A stretch of DNA of 64,000 nucleotides. It comes from Chalciporus piperatus. Taxonomy: Eukaryota; Basidiomycota; Agaricomycetes; Boletales; Boletaceae. The translations under genes were made by a program, and so were the position numbers. Below the pieces are notes generated by a model. The model made no database searches and was not told the DNA's origin. It saw nothing but the letters and a program-made list of their open reading frames with translations. The stretch covers positions 1,139,561 to 1,203,560 of the forward strand of contig JBBPTG010000002.1 in assembly GCA_038093975.1 (NCBI GenBank). Reading direction: 5' to 3'. Positions 15,207 through 26,065 of this stretch are shown here, in pieces; within the stretch, counting starts at the first letter, position 1, and each line of letters starts with the position of its first letter.

Positions 15207-15685
15207 ATCTCCATCCTTCTTCCCCCTCTTCGCGTCCCTCGTTTCACTGTGTTCAATTTTGCCGCATTTCTTGTTTTCTTGTATACCAGATCTTTACGAC
15301 AGACCACGACCATTGACTCTGCTTTCTGTGTTTCTAGCAGGTGACATACTTAGACTTTATAATTGCGCATTCATGGGATTTCTTGGCCTACATATGGGTC
15401 ATCCGACCAACCGTACACATGTCCTTGCTTATTTTTACACCCTGTGAACGGTCGCGTCGGCAGACAACGTCCAGATTCCTTTCAGAAACATGTCCCGCAG
15501 GACATCCTCATGTAAGACCGTCCCAAATTAATCACCGTTTACTTCCGTTGGTCACGACAAGAGAAAATTCTAATTGAAATCACAGCTTCTGGTAAAATGA
15601 GACTGGCATTTCTCCGTAGGCTGACGGAAAAAACGAACATAGAGGAGCACGGGGTCTACAAAGTTGACACGACAAGAACAGACTT
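15207..15685. other. Convergent intergenic region
   Basis: About 480 bp between the 3' ends of the AT-hook gene and kynurenine 3-monooxygenase. Nothing recognisable beyond likely 3' UTRs. Confidence 0.5.
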
Positions 15686-17570
15686 TCACCGCCTCCGCAG
15701 CCAATGTAATGCCTGGAATGTGACATAGAGACCCGTGGCGCTCAACGCCACAGTACCGATGCGCCCTACCAAAGAGAGGATTGCATTCTGCTTCACTGCC
15801 TTCTTCCGAGCTGTCGCGTAGCTAATATCAGGGCGGAAGGTAACCATCGTGTAGAGTGGGAGCCATCCTGTAGGGTTAGGAGATGGGAACGGGACTGTAG
15901 CCATCGGCTGCGCGACCGAAAGCAAGGATGCCTTGCTGGAGGTGAACGCATACAACAAATTATCCAATGCCTTCTTGAAAAGGTACATGGGTGTTGCCAC
16001 AGAATGCCGCATTTCGACACTGCATCAGATAACAATGAATGGAGAGACCTGGTAAACAGTGATGGACTTACTAATTGTCCATGGCAAGTTCACAGATAGC
16101 GACCAGATCCTCGTGCCTGGTTTCAGTGTACTTGGCTAGAGCATGGAACAGCCTCGTGTCTAAGAGTTCTTGATCACCTATTTTGGTTGGTGGGTCACTA
16201 GGGGCGACGCCCTCCTGTAGCAGTAGTGCTCGCAAAACCCTGACGTCTTCGAGACCACAGTTGAGGCCTTGTCCATAAAAGGGTGCCATGGAATGGGCAG
16301 CATCGCCAAGTATCACACACCGATCCTTGTAATGATACGGCGTTGCCTAATGGGAATTAAGCCTTTGAGACTCTCAAACGAAGTGGTTTAAATCAGGAGT
16401 ACCTTGATGCTTATGAGCGGGCTTCGAGGGTTCTTTGTGAAATCATGAAGTAACTTGTCCTCTCCGAGTAGTTGAAGGGTGTCCGGGAAGTGGGTCCTGA
16501 ACCACAATAGGATCGCTTCGCGACCAATCAGGCGGTCAAACTCGACTGTGGGCGCGAACACGGTGCATGTGAAGGATTTGTCCTGGAAATGAAGTGAGCT
16601 GACAGGTGGTAATAAACCAGATGTCAGACATTTACTTTGTTTGGGAGAGCGATGAGCATGAAGGAGTGGCGAGGCCAGATGTGGAGGTGATTCGGATCAA
16701 GCATGAATACAGGTTGACCATGCTCGTCACAGCCTGCCGGCATTTTAAGTTCAATATACTCATGCGGAATATATTCCTGCTGGAAATTCATTCTACGTGC
16801 CTCGAGTTAGCGTCCGTCGCAAGTCGTCTAACAAGCAGGTGAGCACACCTTGTGACTCTCATTAATTCGCGACGCATAATGGAATAACTCCCGTCTGCAC
16901 CAATGCACAGATGGAAAGGTGCTTGGATGTCCGATTCCGAATTTATATCCCGAATGGCCATCACTCTCTTGTCAAAATCGACGGAAATAACCTTGTGGTT
17001 GAAAAACAAACGGATATTTGGAACGGCGGACGCTTCCTCCAGCAAACCTTCGTTGAGAAGGGCGCGATCCATAGAATTGATACACTACAAAACGAAGAGA
17101 ATCCCAGAAGGTTTGTCAGTATGTACCCGACAGACACGCGAATGAAGCCATCATGCTCCAACCGGCACGCGGGAATCCTACCCACCTGGCCATCCCTATC
17201 ATACAGTTGGCTATGCTGGTTCCCTAGTCTGTCATGGATCATCCGACCACGCATTGGTATGACAGTTTGTAGGAATCGGCTGGCCACCTCTGGGTCGACA
17301 GCTTGGATGGCGGCAATTCCGCGGGATGATATTGCAAGGTTAATGGAACGCTGCTGGGCAGCGGCCTTTGAGGAGGGGAGCCGTAAATCTGAGGAACATG
17401 AGAACAATTGTAACAACGCCACGATCCAACAGCTTACCAGGCCTTGCTTCATAGATGTCAACATCCCATCCCATCTTGGCGAAGGATATTGCCGCAAGGC
17501 AGCCCACAGGGCCAGCACCGACCACGATTACCCTTCGGGCTTTAGCTATATCGTCCGCCTTGCTCATCAC
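15686..17570 (-). CDS. BNA4: Kynurenine 3-monooxygenase
   Basis: Seven exons: 17570-17438, 17388-17186, 17084-16849, 16792-16636, 16582-16403, 16346-16072 and 16019-15686. They give 505 aa. It is an FAD- and NADPH-dependent hydroxylase turning kynurenine into 3-hydroxykynurenine in the tryptophan-to-NAD pathway, usually on the outer mitochondrial membrane. Evidence: dinucleotide-binding GAGPVGC at residues 18-24, the family stretch [35 protein letters not shown], the second flavin motif [16 protein letters not shown] near 315, and a C-terminal hydrophobic segment followed by WLRRR that fits the membrane anchor of the family. It is transcribed away from kynureninase across a 353-bp shared upstream region. 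The start could be either of two adjacent Met codons. Confidence 0.95.
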
Positions 17571-17923
17571 TTTCTGTCGCTAAGAGGAAAGTGCAACCAA
17601 GCAGAGGTAGTAGAGCGTCAGACGTTGAAGAGGTCCACCTCGTTCTCACGACTTCATCTGCTGACGACGAAAAACCTGAGTGAGCAGTTACGAGACTTAT
17701 CAGCCGCTCTTCGCGCGTGCGTCGCTTGATGCCTTTTGAGGTCGTCGCTTGCGCTCGCCGTGCGTTTGGACTCTGGTGTGAGTTTGGGTGAGCTCTGAGC
17801 AACAGTCCGAGTCGGACTCCTAGAGGCCCGATGTGGTAAGATGCCGGCGGTTTACATTGATCTGATACAGCAAACACGATTCACAATCTACTCTGCCAAC
17901 ACCCAAGTGACCTGCCGGAGGAC
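17571..17923. promoter_or_regulatory. Shared divergent promoter of the kynurenine genes, with a CCG-N3-CGG dyad
   Basis: The 353 bp between the two start codons must serve both genes. It contains a perfect 15-nt dyad, AGTCCGAGTCGGACT at 17804-17818. This includes an everted CCG-AGT-CGG pair, the kind of half-site arrangement bound by fungal Zn(II)2Cys6 factors. That the site is functional is inference. Confidence 0.5.
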
Positions 17924-19744
17924 ATGTCTTCAACCAACCATAAAGACTTGACCATCGTGCTCACAGGCGATGAATTTTCCATCCCGACAAACAACAACCT
18001 CAACGCCGAGCTCCCCGAATCTGATGGTTGAGATTGCCGTTCTTACCAGGTGTTTAATGAGTACACTCACGTTGTCTTCTCTCGTACCAGGTGACCTCAG
18101 ATGCGCATATCTCTGCGGTAATTCCCTGGGGCCATTAGCTAAACGGTCAAAGACTCTTCTCCAAGAAGAGCTAGACGTATGGGGAACTCGGTGAGCGACT
18201 CGTTTGGCATATTACTTGTTCGATCTTATTGCACTTCGTAAACTATCTCAAGGGCAGTCGAGGGTCACTTTAAGCACCCACACGGTCGCGAATGGATGGA
18301 TATCGCGGATACCGTTGCACCTCTACTCGCTGAGTTAGTTGGTAGGTTAACCTTACCGAAATACTCTGGCACGTTCTCTAAGTGGCTACACCTAACTTCT
18401 CAGGCGCAAAGGAGAAAGAAGTTGCTTGTATGGGCACTTTGACTGCGAATCTGCATTTGATGATGTCAACTTTCTACAAACCTACTCCAAATCGCTTCAA
18501 GATTCTCTGCGAAGGCAAAGCTTTCCCCTCGGATCAAGTAAGTGGATGCTGTCGCCAATCCGGACACGCAATTGAATATACTCTCTAGTACGCATTCGCA
18601 TCACAAGCTCGCCTGCACGGATATGACCCGGAAGAGGCGATTGTTGAAATGTTTCCCCGAGACGGCGAGTTCGCTCTTAGCGAGTCAGATATATTCGACA
18701 AGCTCGCCAAAGAGGGTTCGTCTATCGCCCTCGTGATTTTCAGCGGCGTGCAGTATTACACTGGACAGTGGTTTCCCATGCAAGCCATCACCAACGCCGC
18801 CAAGGTACAAGTAAGTTTACGAATTCGTTGTGGGTGTAATTACGTATAGATCCCCTGCTTCCAATACCGACAGGCGGAGTCGCCGAGTCCCAGTTTTCCT
18901 GGCGATTTTGCACGCGATTTTGGACACTAATGCATCCAACTTGTAGGGTTGTATTTGCGGCTGGGATCTTGCCCATGCAATCGGGAACGTTCCCATGGCT
19001 CTACATGACTGGAACGTTGATTTCGCCGTATGGTGTTCATACAAATATCTCAATTCAGGACCTGGTGGCATTGGCGGTCTTTTTGTGCATGACAAGTGGG
19101 AAAACAACAGCGCGCCACAGTACGCATTCCCTCACCCCTTGTCGCCGGTTACAAGGCGACCCGCTAACTTTACTGTGAACAGATATGCAGGGTGGTGGGG
19201 CCATGATCCCGCCACGCGATTCTTGATGCCTCCCAAATTCTCTCCCATTCCCGGTGCTCAAGGATTCCAGCAATCCAATCCCTCGGTGCTGGCGACGGTT
19301 TCTTTGCTTGGGAGTTTACAGATATTCAAAGAAGTTGGCATGATGGAACCGCTGCGCGAACGGTCAGTGTTGCTGACCAGGCGTCTGGAAGCTTTACTTG
19401 TCAAATCCGCGTTTTATGTGTCCCCACGCGCGGTTGCTGAACAATACCCGCCCGAAGATAAGGAACCGAGAACTCAGAAGCCCCGACCTGCTTTTACCAT
19501 CATTACGCCCGACGCCCCTGGGTCGAGGGGCGCTCAATTGTCCCTACTTTTCTTACCGGGTAATTCCGGTGTCATGCAAGAGGTGTTCGATTACTTGATG
19601 TCAAAGGGCGTTATTGGGGACGAGAGGAAGCCCGACGTGATTCGGCTGACACCAGCACCACTGTATAACACGCAGCTGGACTGCGAGCGAGCTGCCTCGC
19701 GATTAGAGGAAGCTTTCGATGCATTACTCAAGAAGCGCACTTAG
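17924..19744 (+). CDS. BNA5: Kynureninase
   Basis: Seven exons: 17924-18026, 18091-18190, 18253-18341, 18404-18537, 18589-18810, 18947-19119 and 19183-19744. They give 460 aa, the normal size. This PLP enzyme cleaves 3-hydroxykynurenine to 3-hydroxyanthranilate and alanine. Visible motifs are [26 protein letters not shown], the [10 protein letters not shown] block with PLP-contacting Asp and His, [13 protein letters not shown] whose Lys (about residue 249) should carry the cofactor, and [13 protein letters not shown]. The intron 19120-19182 is 63 bp with no stop in frame, so its retention would simply add 21 residues; CTAAC before the acceptor argues that it is removed. The first donor (GTTGAG) is weak. 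It is divergent from kynurenine 3-monooxygenase and convergent with the formamidase 75 bp away. Confidence 0.95.
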
Positions 19745-19819
19745 AGCCATTGGATGATAGGACATTAGGTTACACATCCATTTATCCTGCTGTAAAGAAA
19801 TAAAAATTCCCCTGTAGAT

Positions 19820-20741
19820 CTACACAATGCCCGCGATGTAGTTGCGTATGATATCCACATATTGGGTTCCATTCAGGATAGCGTTATGTTCACCCTCTAA
19901 CTCGTCGAAAGAACTCGAGACCAGACACCGTGACGACTCGGAATTTTCCTTTAGGAAATCATGAATTGCGCCGCTCTGACGCTCGTCTATGAGGGTATCC
20001 CCTTTGGAGTGTATGATCAACCAATGGATATGCTGGCCCTTTGGGTTTCGTGTCGCCTTTATCGCTGACACGTGTTCGAATGAGTCCCTCTTCCCAAACG
20101 TGTTTTCAATGAACCATGCTCTATACGCGGGAAAGCTCGACAGCAGTAAGTCGATGTCATAGATGCCCTCCGACATGATGATGGCTGAGGTGGATTTCAC
20201 GAGCTCGTCGGAAGGACGGACGTCCTCCGAGTCGCTCGGCATGTTTAGGAAGATGGAACACAGCATATGTGCAGAGCAGCTGTGCCCGACGAGGAACAGG
20301 CGAGTCGGCTGTCGAGGCAACGATCCCCCATTCTCATTGTTCCACGATCGAACGAATTCGAGGAAACGTAGGACATCTTTGGCATGCTCTGGGTGGTGAA
20401 GGTAATTCTCTGGCGTGGGCACTGGAGGGGTGAGTCGATAATTGGGGAGAGCGACTGGGTATCCGGTGGATCTGGCGAGCTTGCGGGCCAAGTCGGCATG
20501 ATCGGTCTTATCCTCACTTGAAGTTACGAGATCAGTATGCTGAGTGCTGTTGTTAGGCTGGAATGCCTCACGCTCTCCATGCGCCTCCGTGTATGAAACA
20601 GATGAGACCGGACATATGCGGCTGTTCGGTAGTGTCTAGAACATGCTTTGGAATATAAATGTCGAACGCCTGAAGTGGGTTCTGTGGTTCTGTTCGAACG
20701 TAAGGGATATCGAAGTATTCCTTGAGCTCGGTGAGTTGCAT
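19820..20741 (-). CDS. BNA7: Kynurenine formamidase-like alpha/beta hydrolase
   Basis: Two exons: 20741-20572 and 20516-19820, giving 288 aa. Kynurenine formamidase hydrolyses N-formylkynurenine to kynurenine and formate in the cytosol. The oxyanion-hole motif HGGAW is at residues 51-55, and the nucleophile serine is in VGHS (about 136). The downstream EGIYD...FPAYRAWFIENTFG block resembles fungal BNA7 proteins. SKGDTLID supplies the likely acidic residue, and GEHNA near the C-terminus the likely histidine. After the serine the sequence is CSA rather than the usual AGA, a small departure. The location beside two other genes of the same pathway strengthens the call. The alternative is another hydrolase of the same fold; the assignment is likely rather than certain. 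Confidence 0.8.
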
Positions 20742-20934
20742 CGCTTGGCCAATAGACTGCCAATAGCTATCGATTTGATATCGATTTGTTATGAGCCTAG
20801 GTACTCTTACTAACACAACCATACACACCGATGTGACGTCATTCACCTTCCAGGCGGAATGATATAAATCGAATGTCTTGTGGCCACAGAGGGGCGCCCC
20901 GTTTCTTGTCTTCCGTTTTGAACCATACCATACA

Positions 20935-21397
20935 ATGGCTTTGACTGGCAGTGACATTTGCAAGGTCAGTCCATCTCTCGACATGCCCCGTCGACTCTGA
21001 TGAAACCTGGGGATCCATAGATCATGTAAGTCGAACTTGAAGGATACGCGAACACGATGACATTCGTCTCAAATCACTGTCGACAGTCTTGCCTTCTTCC
21101 TCCCACCCCTGGGCGTGTTCCTCGAACGGGGATGTGGTGCTGATTTGGTACGTCTCTGCAGTCATTCGCGCTGGTGTAAGACAAGCCGCTAATCAAACTG
21201 TGTCTCTCACAGCTCATCAACATTTGTCTCACCATCCTCGGTTGGATGTAAGTACTGAATCTTCTTCCTCGATATTCGTGTTGACGCACTCGATATCCAA
21301 GCCCCGGTATCATTCACGGTAGGTTGAAACCACGTCAAGCGGGACATCTTCTGACCAAATCACCCACACAGCTCTGTACATTATCTTGAAATATTGA
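20935..21397 (+). CDS. PMP3: Plasma-membrane proteolipid PMP3, six exons with a 5-nt microexon
   Basis: Six exons: 20935-20964, 21021-21025, 21087-21147, 21213-21247, 21302-21318 and 21372-21397. They give 57 aa, exactly the family length. The protein starts MALTGSDICK, then reads the two-TM proteolipid core (LAFFLPPLGVFLERGC, LINICLTILGW) and ends in ALYIILKY. PMP3 is a tiny two-span protein of the plasma membrane that affects membrane potential and salt tolerance. The second exon is only ATCAT, bounded by CCATAG and GTAAGT. Without it the frame is lost, and with it two isoleucines complete the conserved segment. Five introns of 53-65 bp make most of the gene intronic. It is divergent from the formamidase gene with about 190 bp between starts. 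Confidence 0.93.
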
Positions 21398-21550
21398 GAC
21401 AGCTGTTGCCGACTATGATCGCCACGATAGAAAGTCGGCGAAGAGAAACCGGTGTCAGGCGCATACACGCAGGATAGAACAAATTGGAATCGTAATGTAG
21501 TTGATTGACGTCTAATGCACACATGAACCCACTGCCCACTAACTTCTGTC

Positions 21551-24546
21551 TTATTCCTCTTCTTCGTCCTCGTCGTCCTCATCGTCTTCGTCTTCCTGCA
21601 GGGACACTTTTTGTGAGGAGTGGATAGGACCATGCTGTTGTGGTACAGGAAGAGTAGGCTTGGCATTCTTCTCGGCCTCAGCATCCGATTCGGGTTCTTC
21701 CTCGCTTTCTTCCTCGCTTTCCTGTTCGTCAAACTGTTTGATCATATGGCCACCTACAGTCCAAGATTTCTTGAAATTTTCCGACAAAGCAGGGGGTGTG
21801 ACACCCTCCCCTTGCGTCCTTGGCTTCTTATGCCAGCTCCGAATATCATCCTCCTCCACGATATCTTCTTGGTAGAGTGCAGCGAGAATCTGCCCAAAAA
21901 GATGTAACCGGTCCGACGATGCGCAATATTCCTGCGGAAACATCGTCAGCATGAGCGGATCATAGCCAAGTATCGCATCATAGATACATACCTGTAAGAT
22001 CTCAACAGTCTCCACCGCATCCACACCACCAATCTTGTCGATAAGGCCACCCCACCTGCTGACCATCGCGGCAATCTCTTGCCGTTGTGGTAGCCCACCA
22101 CCTTCGACTATCTTTATCCGACTCACGACCGCAGCCAAGACCGCTTCGCGCACCATTCGGAGGGGAACATTACTAGCCATTCTCAGCGTCTTTAACTCCA
22201 CGGCGGCGTTATCGACTGAGTGACCTTCCGCAAATGCACGATCGAGTGACTGTGTGACTTCATGTCGGAACTCGGTGAGCGCAGCTGAGTCGGCTTGAGC
22301 GACGAGATCCGAGGGAACGTTTAGGGGGAGGGACGTGGAGGATGACGTTGCGCTGAGCCCTCCGAATCGGTCGTCGTCCTCAGAGTCTGACTCCGATCCG
22401 GAGTCTGCTTCGGAGGAAGTCACGGAACCTGAATCTGACAACTCTAGGTCAGAAACTGTGTCACCTTTAGAGACGACGATCAGTATGCTGTCACGCCTCA
22501 AGTCGAAACAGGAAGAGCATACCGATGCGCATGAGTCGTTGGTTGTTGGGATGTTCGAGTTCATCGAGTTCATCGTCCTCGTCGATCCTGGGCTGAGGCC
22601 ATATAATCGCGTTAGAGTCTGGTCCAAGCTTCTGCAGCGCAGCGGGATCTTGGTCTTGAACGCGAGACGTGAACAGGCGGCATACTCTTGTAGACGGGCA
22701 CTCACTAGCTTCCACTTCCTCGTAGTCGGAGTCCTCCTCTTCGTCATCGCTCTCGGTTTCATCGTCTTCTTCCTCGTCGTCTTCTTCCTCCCCTCCTTCT
22801 TCCTCCCCTCCTTCGTCATCTCCATCCTCGGCGGCATCATCGCCATCCTCCTCTTCCTTCTCCTCCTCGTCCTCAGTATCTTGGCGTTTCCTCAACAACT
22901 TCTGGAATGGTTCCAGCGTTGCTTGGGGTCCAACAGTCACCTTATCAGCAATCAAGCAACCCCGTTCGACCTTGCTCTTCTCCTTGATCTGAACCCCGGC
23001 TCCGATGATACTATGCTCGATCGTACAATTCGGGCCAATGACGACCCCATCAAAGAGGTAGGAATTACGAACAACGGAACCTGCTCCGATGATACAACGT
23101 TGGCCGAGGACGGAGGAGATGATCTGGGCGTTGTCTGCGATTTGGCTTTTCGAGCCGATGAGGATGTTATTTCCGATCTTGCATGTTCTAAACAGAGGTC
23201 ACTAGTCGGATCGCCACGGAAGTCACGACGCAACAAGTGAGCCCACCTAGAGAGTATGACTGAATTGTCTTTTGCAATGTACTTGTTCCCGCGGAGATGT
23301 TCATAAGAGTGTCCGCCGGGGTGGTTGTCATCTGGGACCAATGGGAAGGTCCATCTCGAAAGGATATCTTTGCTACAAACCAATCTCAGTCAACGAAGAC
23401 AAACGAGAGGTGAATGACCCTAACCTGACAGAATCGTAACTCCTGGTGTCCTTGACTCGAGCTGCATAGCCATCTTTCGCAATGTAACAATAGATATTCT
23501 TCATAAGTAAGTCGGATGTAAGCACACCGTGCACGAAATCTCTTCGAATGTCCCCGTAGTCAAAATTATCTTGGAAAAGCGAAGGGACCTGCAATGTACA
23601 GATCAGTCGGTGAACCTGCCCCAACAGGAGTAGCTCCGTGTATGCACATACCTCGACGGAGCAAACATCAATCGAACAGTCTATGAGGTCGTTTCGGATA
23701 TCGATTTCGGGATGCTCGGCGAGAATCTCGCGGGGTATATTCACGTACTTCCTAGGCGGCCAACCAGTCACAGGTTCGTAATGCAGACACTCGGACGTTT
23801 CGGGATCTAGCACGAAGACAGCAGAATCGCTCCGCGATCTACCACCCGGATGACATCCGCACGTCAGCTACTCAGTGCATACATTAAGAAAATCCCAGAA
23901 AGACTCACCGAGTACGATGATGCGCCCCGCTCTCCTTCACCACCATCGTCATGATAGCATCTTTGTTCGTCTTCCGCCTCTCCTTGTGCACACGAACGAC
24001 CTCGTCGATCCGGATGTTGCTCACCAGATCACCCGTGACGAGCACAAAGTCAGACGTGATTATCCCATGCGTGTAGATATCTCGCATCGCATCTCCCGGA
24101 GAGAACGTCTCCTTGGCAGTCACGATCGGGACAATCTTCAACCCACTGCTGGGTTTCGACCATTTGGAATTTCTGTTCGGGAATGGCCAGAAAGAATGAG
24201 TAACCAGGATCGGATGGAGATTGAGATCGCGCAGACTTTATAGCAGTTTTAACTAGTTCAGCATGCGAACGACATATGACGAATATCTCTTGAACGCCTG
24301 CCAGGGCAAGGCTTTCGAAGGTCCAGTCGAGCAATGGGGCATTACAGATGGGGAGTAGACACTGACAGATTCGATTGTGGTTGGTCAGGAAGCCTGAAAG
24401 ATCCGTGTGCAACTTACCCGAGGCTTGTGTCTGGTCAGAGGGGCAAAACGTCTGTTGAAGCTGTCCGCGAGCACGACGGCTTGCAAAACCTCCTCATCGT
24501 CGACGACTAACCGCTCTTTAGCGACGGCAGAGGACTTGGGGGGCAT
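21551..24546 (-). CDS. GCD6: Translation initiation factor eIF2B subunit epsilon
   Basis: Ten exons: 24546-24418, 24361-24237, 24172-23909, 23838-23652, 23588-23425, 23372-23247, 23187-22706, 22654-22523, 22464-21992 and 21931-21551. They give 820 aa. It is the catalytic subunit of the exchange factor that reloads eIF2 with GTP and is the target of eIF2 phosphorylation. The N-terminus has the nucleotidyltransferase-like fold (VVLADSFNRRFAPLT, NAPLLDW, GDLVSN). The middle has hexapeptide left-handed helix repeats (IGNNILIGSKSQIADNAQI and following). The C-terminus is a W2/HEAT domain followed by an acidic tail. Two further acidic blocks, one after the hexapeptide domain and one before W2, make it longer than the yeast protein (about 712 aa). 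Confidence 0.95.
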
Positions 24547-24959
24547 TCAGTTCCGTTAGTTTGAGGTGGTTCGGACTGATGGGCTGCTTCCACGGTCAAG
24601 ATAACCGAGTCGTGCGATCGAGTCATATCAACATAACCTCACACCAACCACAAAATTCTAGGGAGCACCTCGAATTGTATTACAAGGGCTTATGTGAGGT
24701 CAAAGAAGAGGGTATCAAAATCAGATGAATCGCATTAGCCAGTGGAGACACGGATTGCGGTAGTCATGATCAGAGAGTCATCAAGGTGAAAAGCACAACC
24801 ACATCCGACGAGTAGCGTATTAGAAAGGGATAGACAAGCCATGGACAAAAGGAAAGAAATCCGCCATCATGCATGGTGTAAGCGAGCCATAACATGATAC
24901 ACCAAAGAGGATAAGAATTAAAAGCTCGTGTCAATCGTAAATAAATGCCCAACATTCGT
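24547..24959. other. Intergenic region
   Basis: About 410 bp between the eIF2B epsilon start and the 3' end of the next minus-strand gene. It should hold the eIF2B promoter; nothing else was seen. Confidence 0.5.
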
Positions 24960-26065
24960 TTATGCAGCGGCAGCGATGACAGGGGCAGTAGCAGGCGACT
25001 CTTGAGCAGCAGGAGTAGGCTCCTCGCTAGGGGGTTCAAGGGGAGGGAGAGGAGTAGGCTCATCAATCTTGGGAGGCTGCTCGTCAACCTTGGGTGGGGT
25101 GTTGACCTCTGCCTTCCTGCTCTTGAAGAATTCGCCAACACGAGCTGAAATTCGGCGACTAGCCTTGGTGGCCTTGCTAACCTTCGCAGGCTATCAAAAG
25201 AATCACGAAAGGCCCTGCATAATCAAAGAAAGACGCCGCACCTTTTCCTCCTTGGGAGCTTCCGCTTCAGCTTCGGGAGCAGCAGCCTCGACCGCAGGCT
25301 CAGCGGGAGCCTCAGGAGCAGGAGCTTCCTGGGCAGCAGCCTCAGTCTCCTTCACAGGCTCAGCCGCAGGAACAGTCTCCTCAACCGGGGCTGCAGATTC
25401 CTCGGGCTTGACTTCAGCTGGGGATGCCTCGGCAGCAGCAGGCTCCTCAGTTGCAGCAGGGGCAACGAGTTCAACCTGAAATTTTTGAACACCTGACGGT
25501 CACAGCTAAGATGGATGCTTACCTCTTCCTTCTTCTTTTCCTTCTTCGGGCTCTTGCTTGGGACCTTGATCTTTCCGAGAGGCGCAAGAATCTTAGAGAG
25601 CAGGCTGGGGCTCTTGGGTGCGTCGTCTTTCTTAGGAGCTTCAGCGGGAGCATCCTAACGCCCAACCATTAAGCAATAATAGAGTGCAGGAGACAAAAAT
25701 AACTCACGGTCTTGGTTTCTTCTTTGGCGGGCTCCGCAGAAGCAGCAGCCTCAGTGGCAGGCTCTGCAGTAGTGGCCTCGGCAGGTTCCTGAAAGAAAAC
25801 GCGTCAGGAGCTGAACGACTTCAAGGGTGTTGAATACTGACCGCCTTGGTTTCTTCTTCCTTTGGTGCGTCCTGCAATGAATGTGAGATGATATTATTAG
25901 ACACAAAGGGAAGACACCGACAGCAGCGGGGGCAGCGCCCTCAGTAGCAGGAGGGAGCTGGTCAGCAGCGGGAGCCTCGGTGGCGGGGGCAGGCTCGACA
26001 GCAGGGGTCTCAACAGCCTTGACTTCCTCGGCGGGAGCAACAACGGTGGCCTCGGTAGCAGACAT
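24960..26065 (-). CDS. Ala/Pro/Glu-rich low-complexity protein of unknown function
   Basis: Six exons: 26065-25922, 25871-25842, 25788-25708, 25654-25523, 25475-25242 and 25190-24960, giving 283 aa. All six exons are in phase 0, so each could be skipped or repeated without breaking the frame; one is only 30 nt. The protein is mostly Ala, Pro, Glu, Thr and Val, with two basic islands: KSPSLLSKILAPLGKIKV followed by a Lys-rich run, and SRRISARVGEFFKSRK. The second resembles a short conserved motif of abundant low-complexity fungal proteins, which is a weak recollection only. There is no signal peptide, TM segment or known domain. Function unknown. Confidence 0.75.

Noticed and set aside
17340..17518. 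Separate monooxygenase genes at 17.0-17.5 kb suggested by overlapping frames
   Set aside because: The pieces join across a 49-bp and a 101-bp intron into one kynurenine 3-monooxygenase.
22335..23240. 301-codon open frame on the plus strand
   Set aside because: Antisense to the eIF2B epsilon exons; its hydrophobic part is the mirror of an acidic stretch in the real protein.
25069..25479. Ala/Ser/Gly-rich open frame on the plus strand
   Set aside because: Antisense to the Ala/Pro/Glu-rich gene, whose six exons fit together in frame on the other strand.
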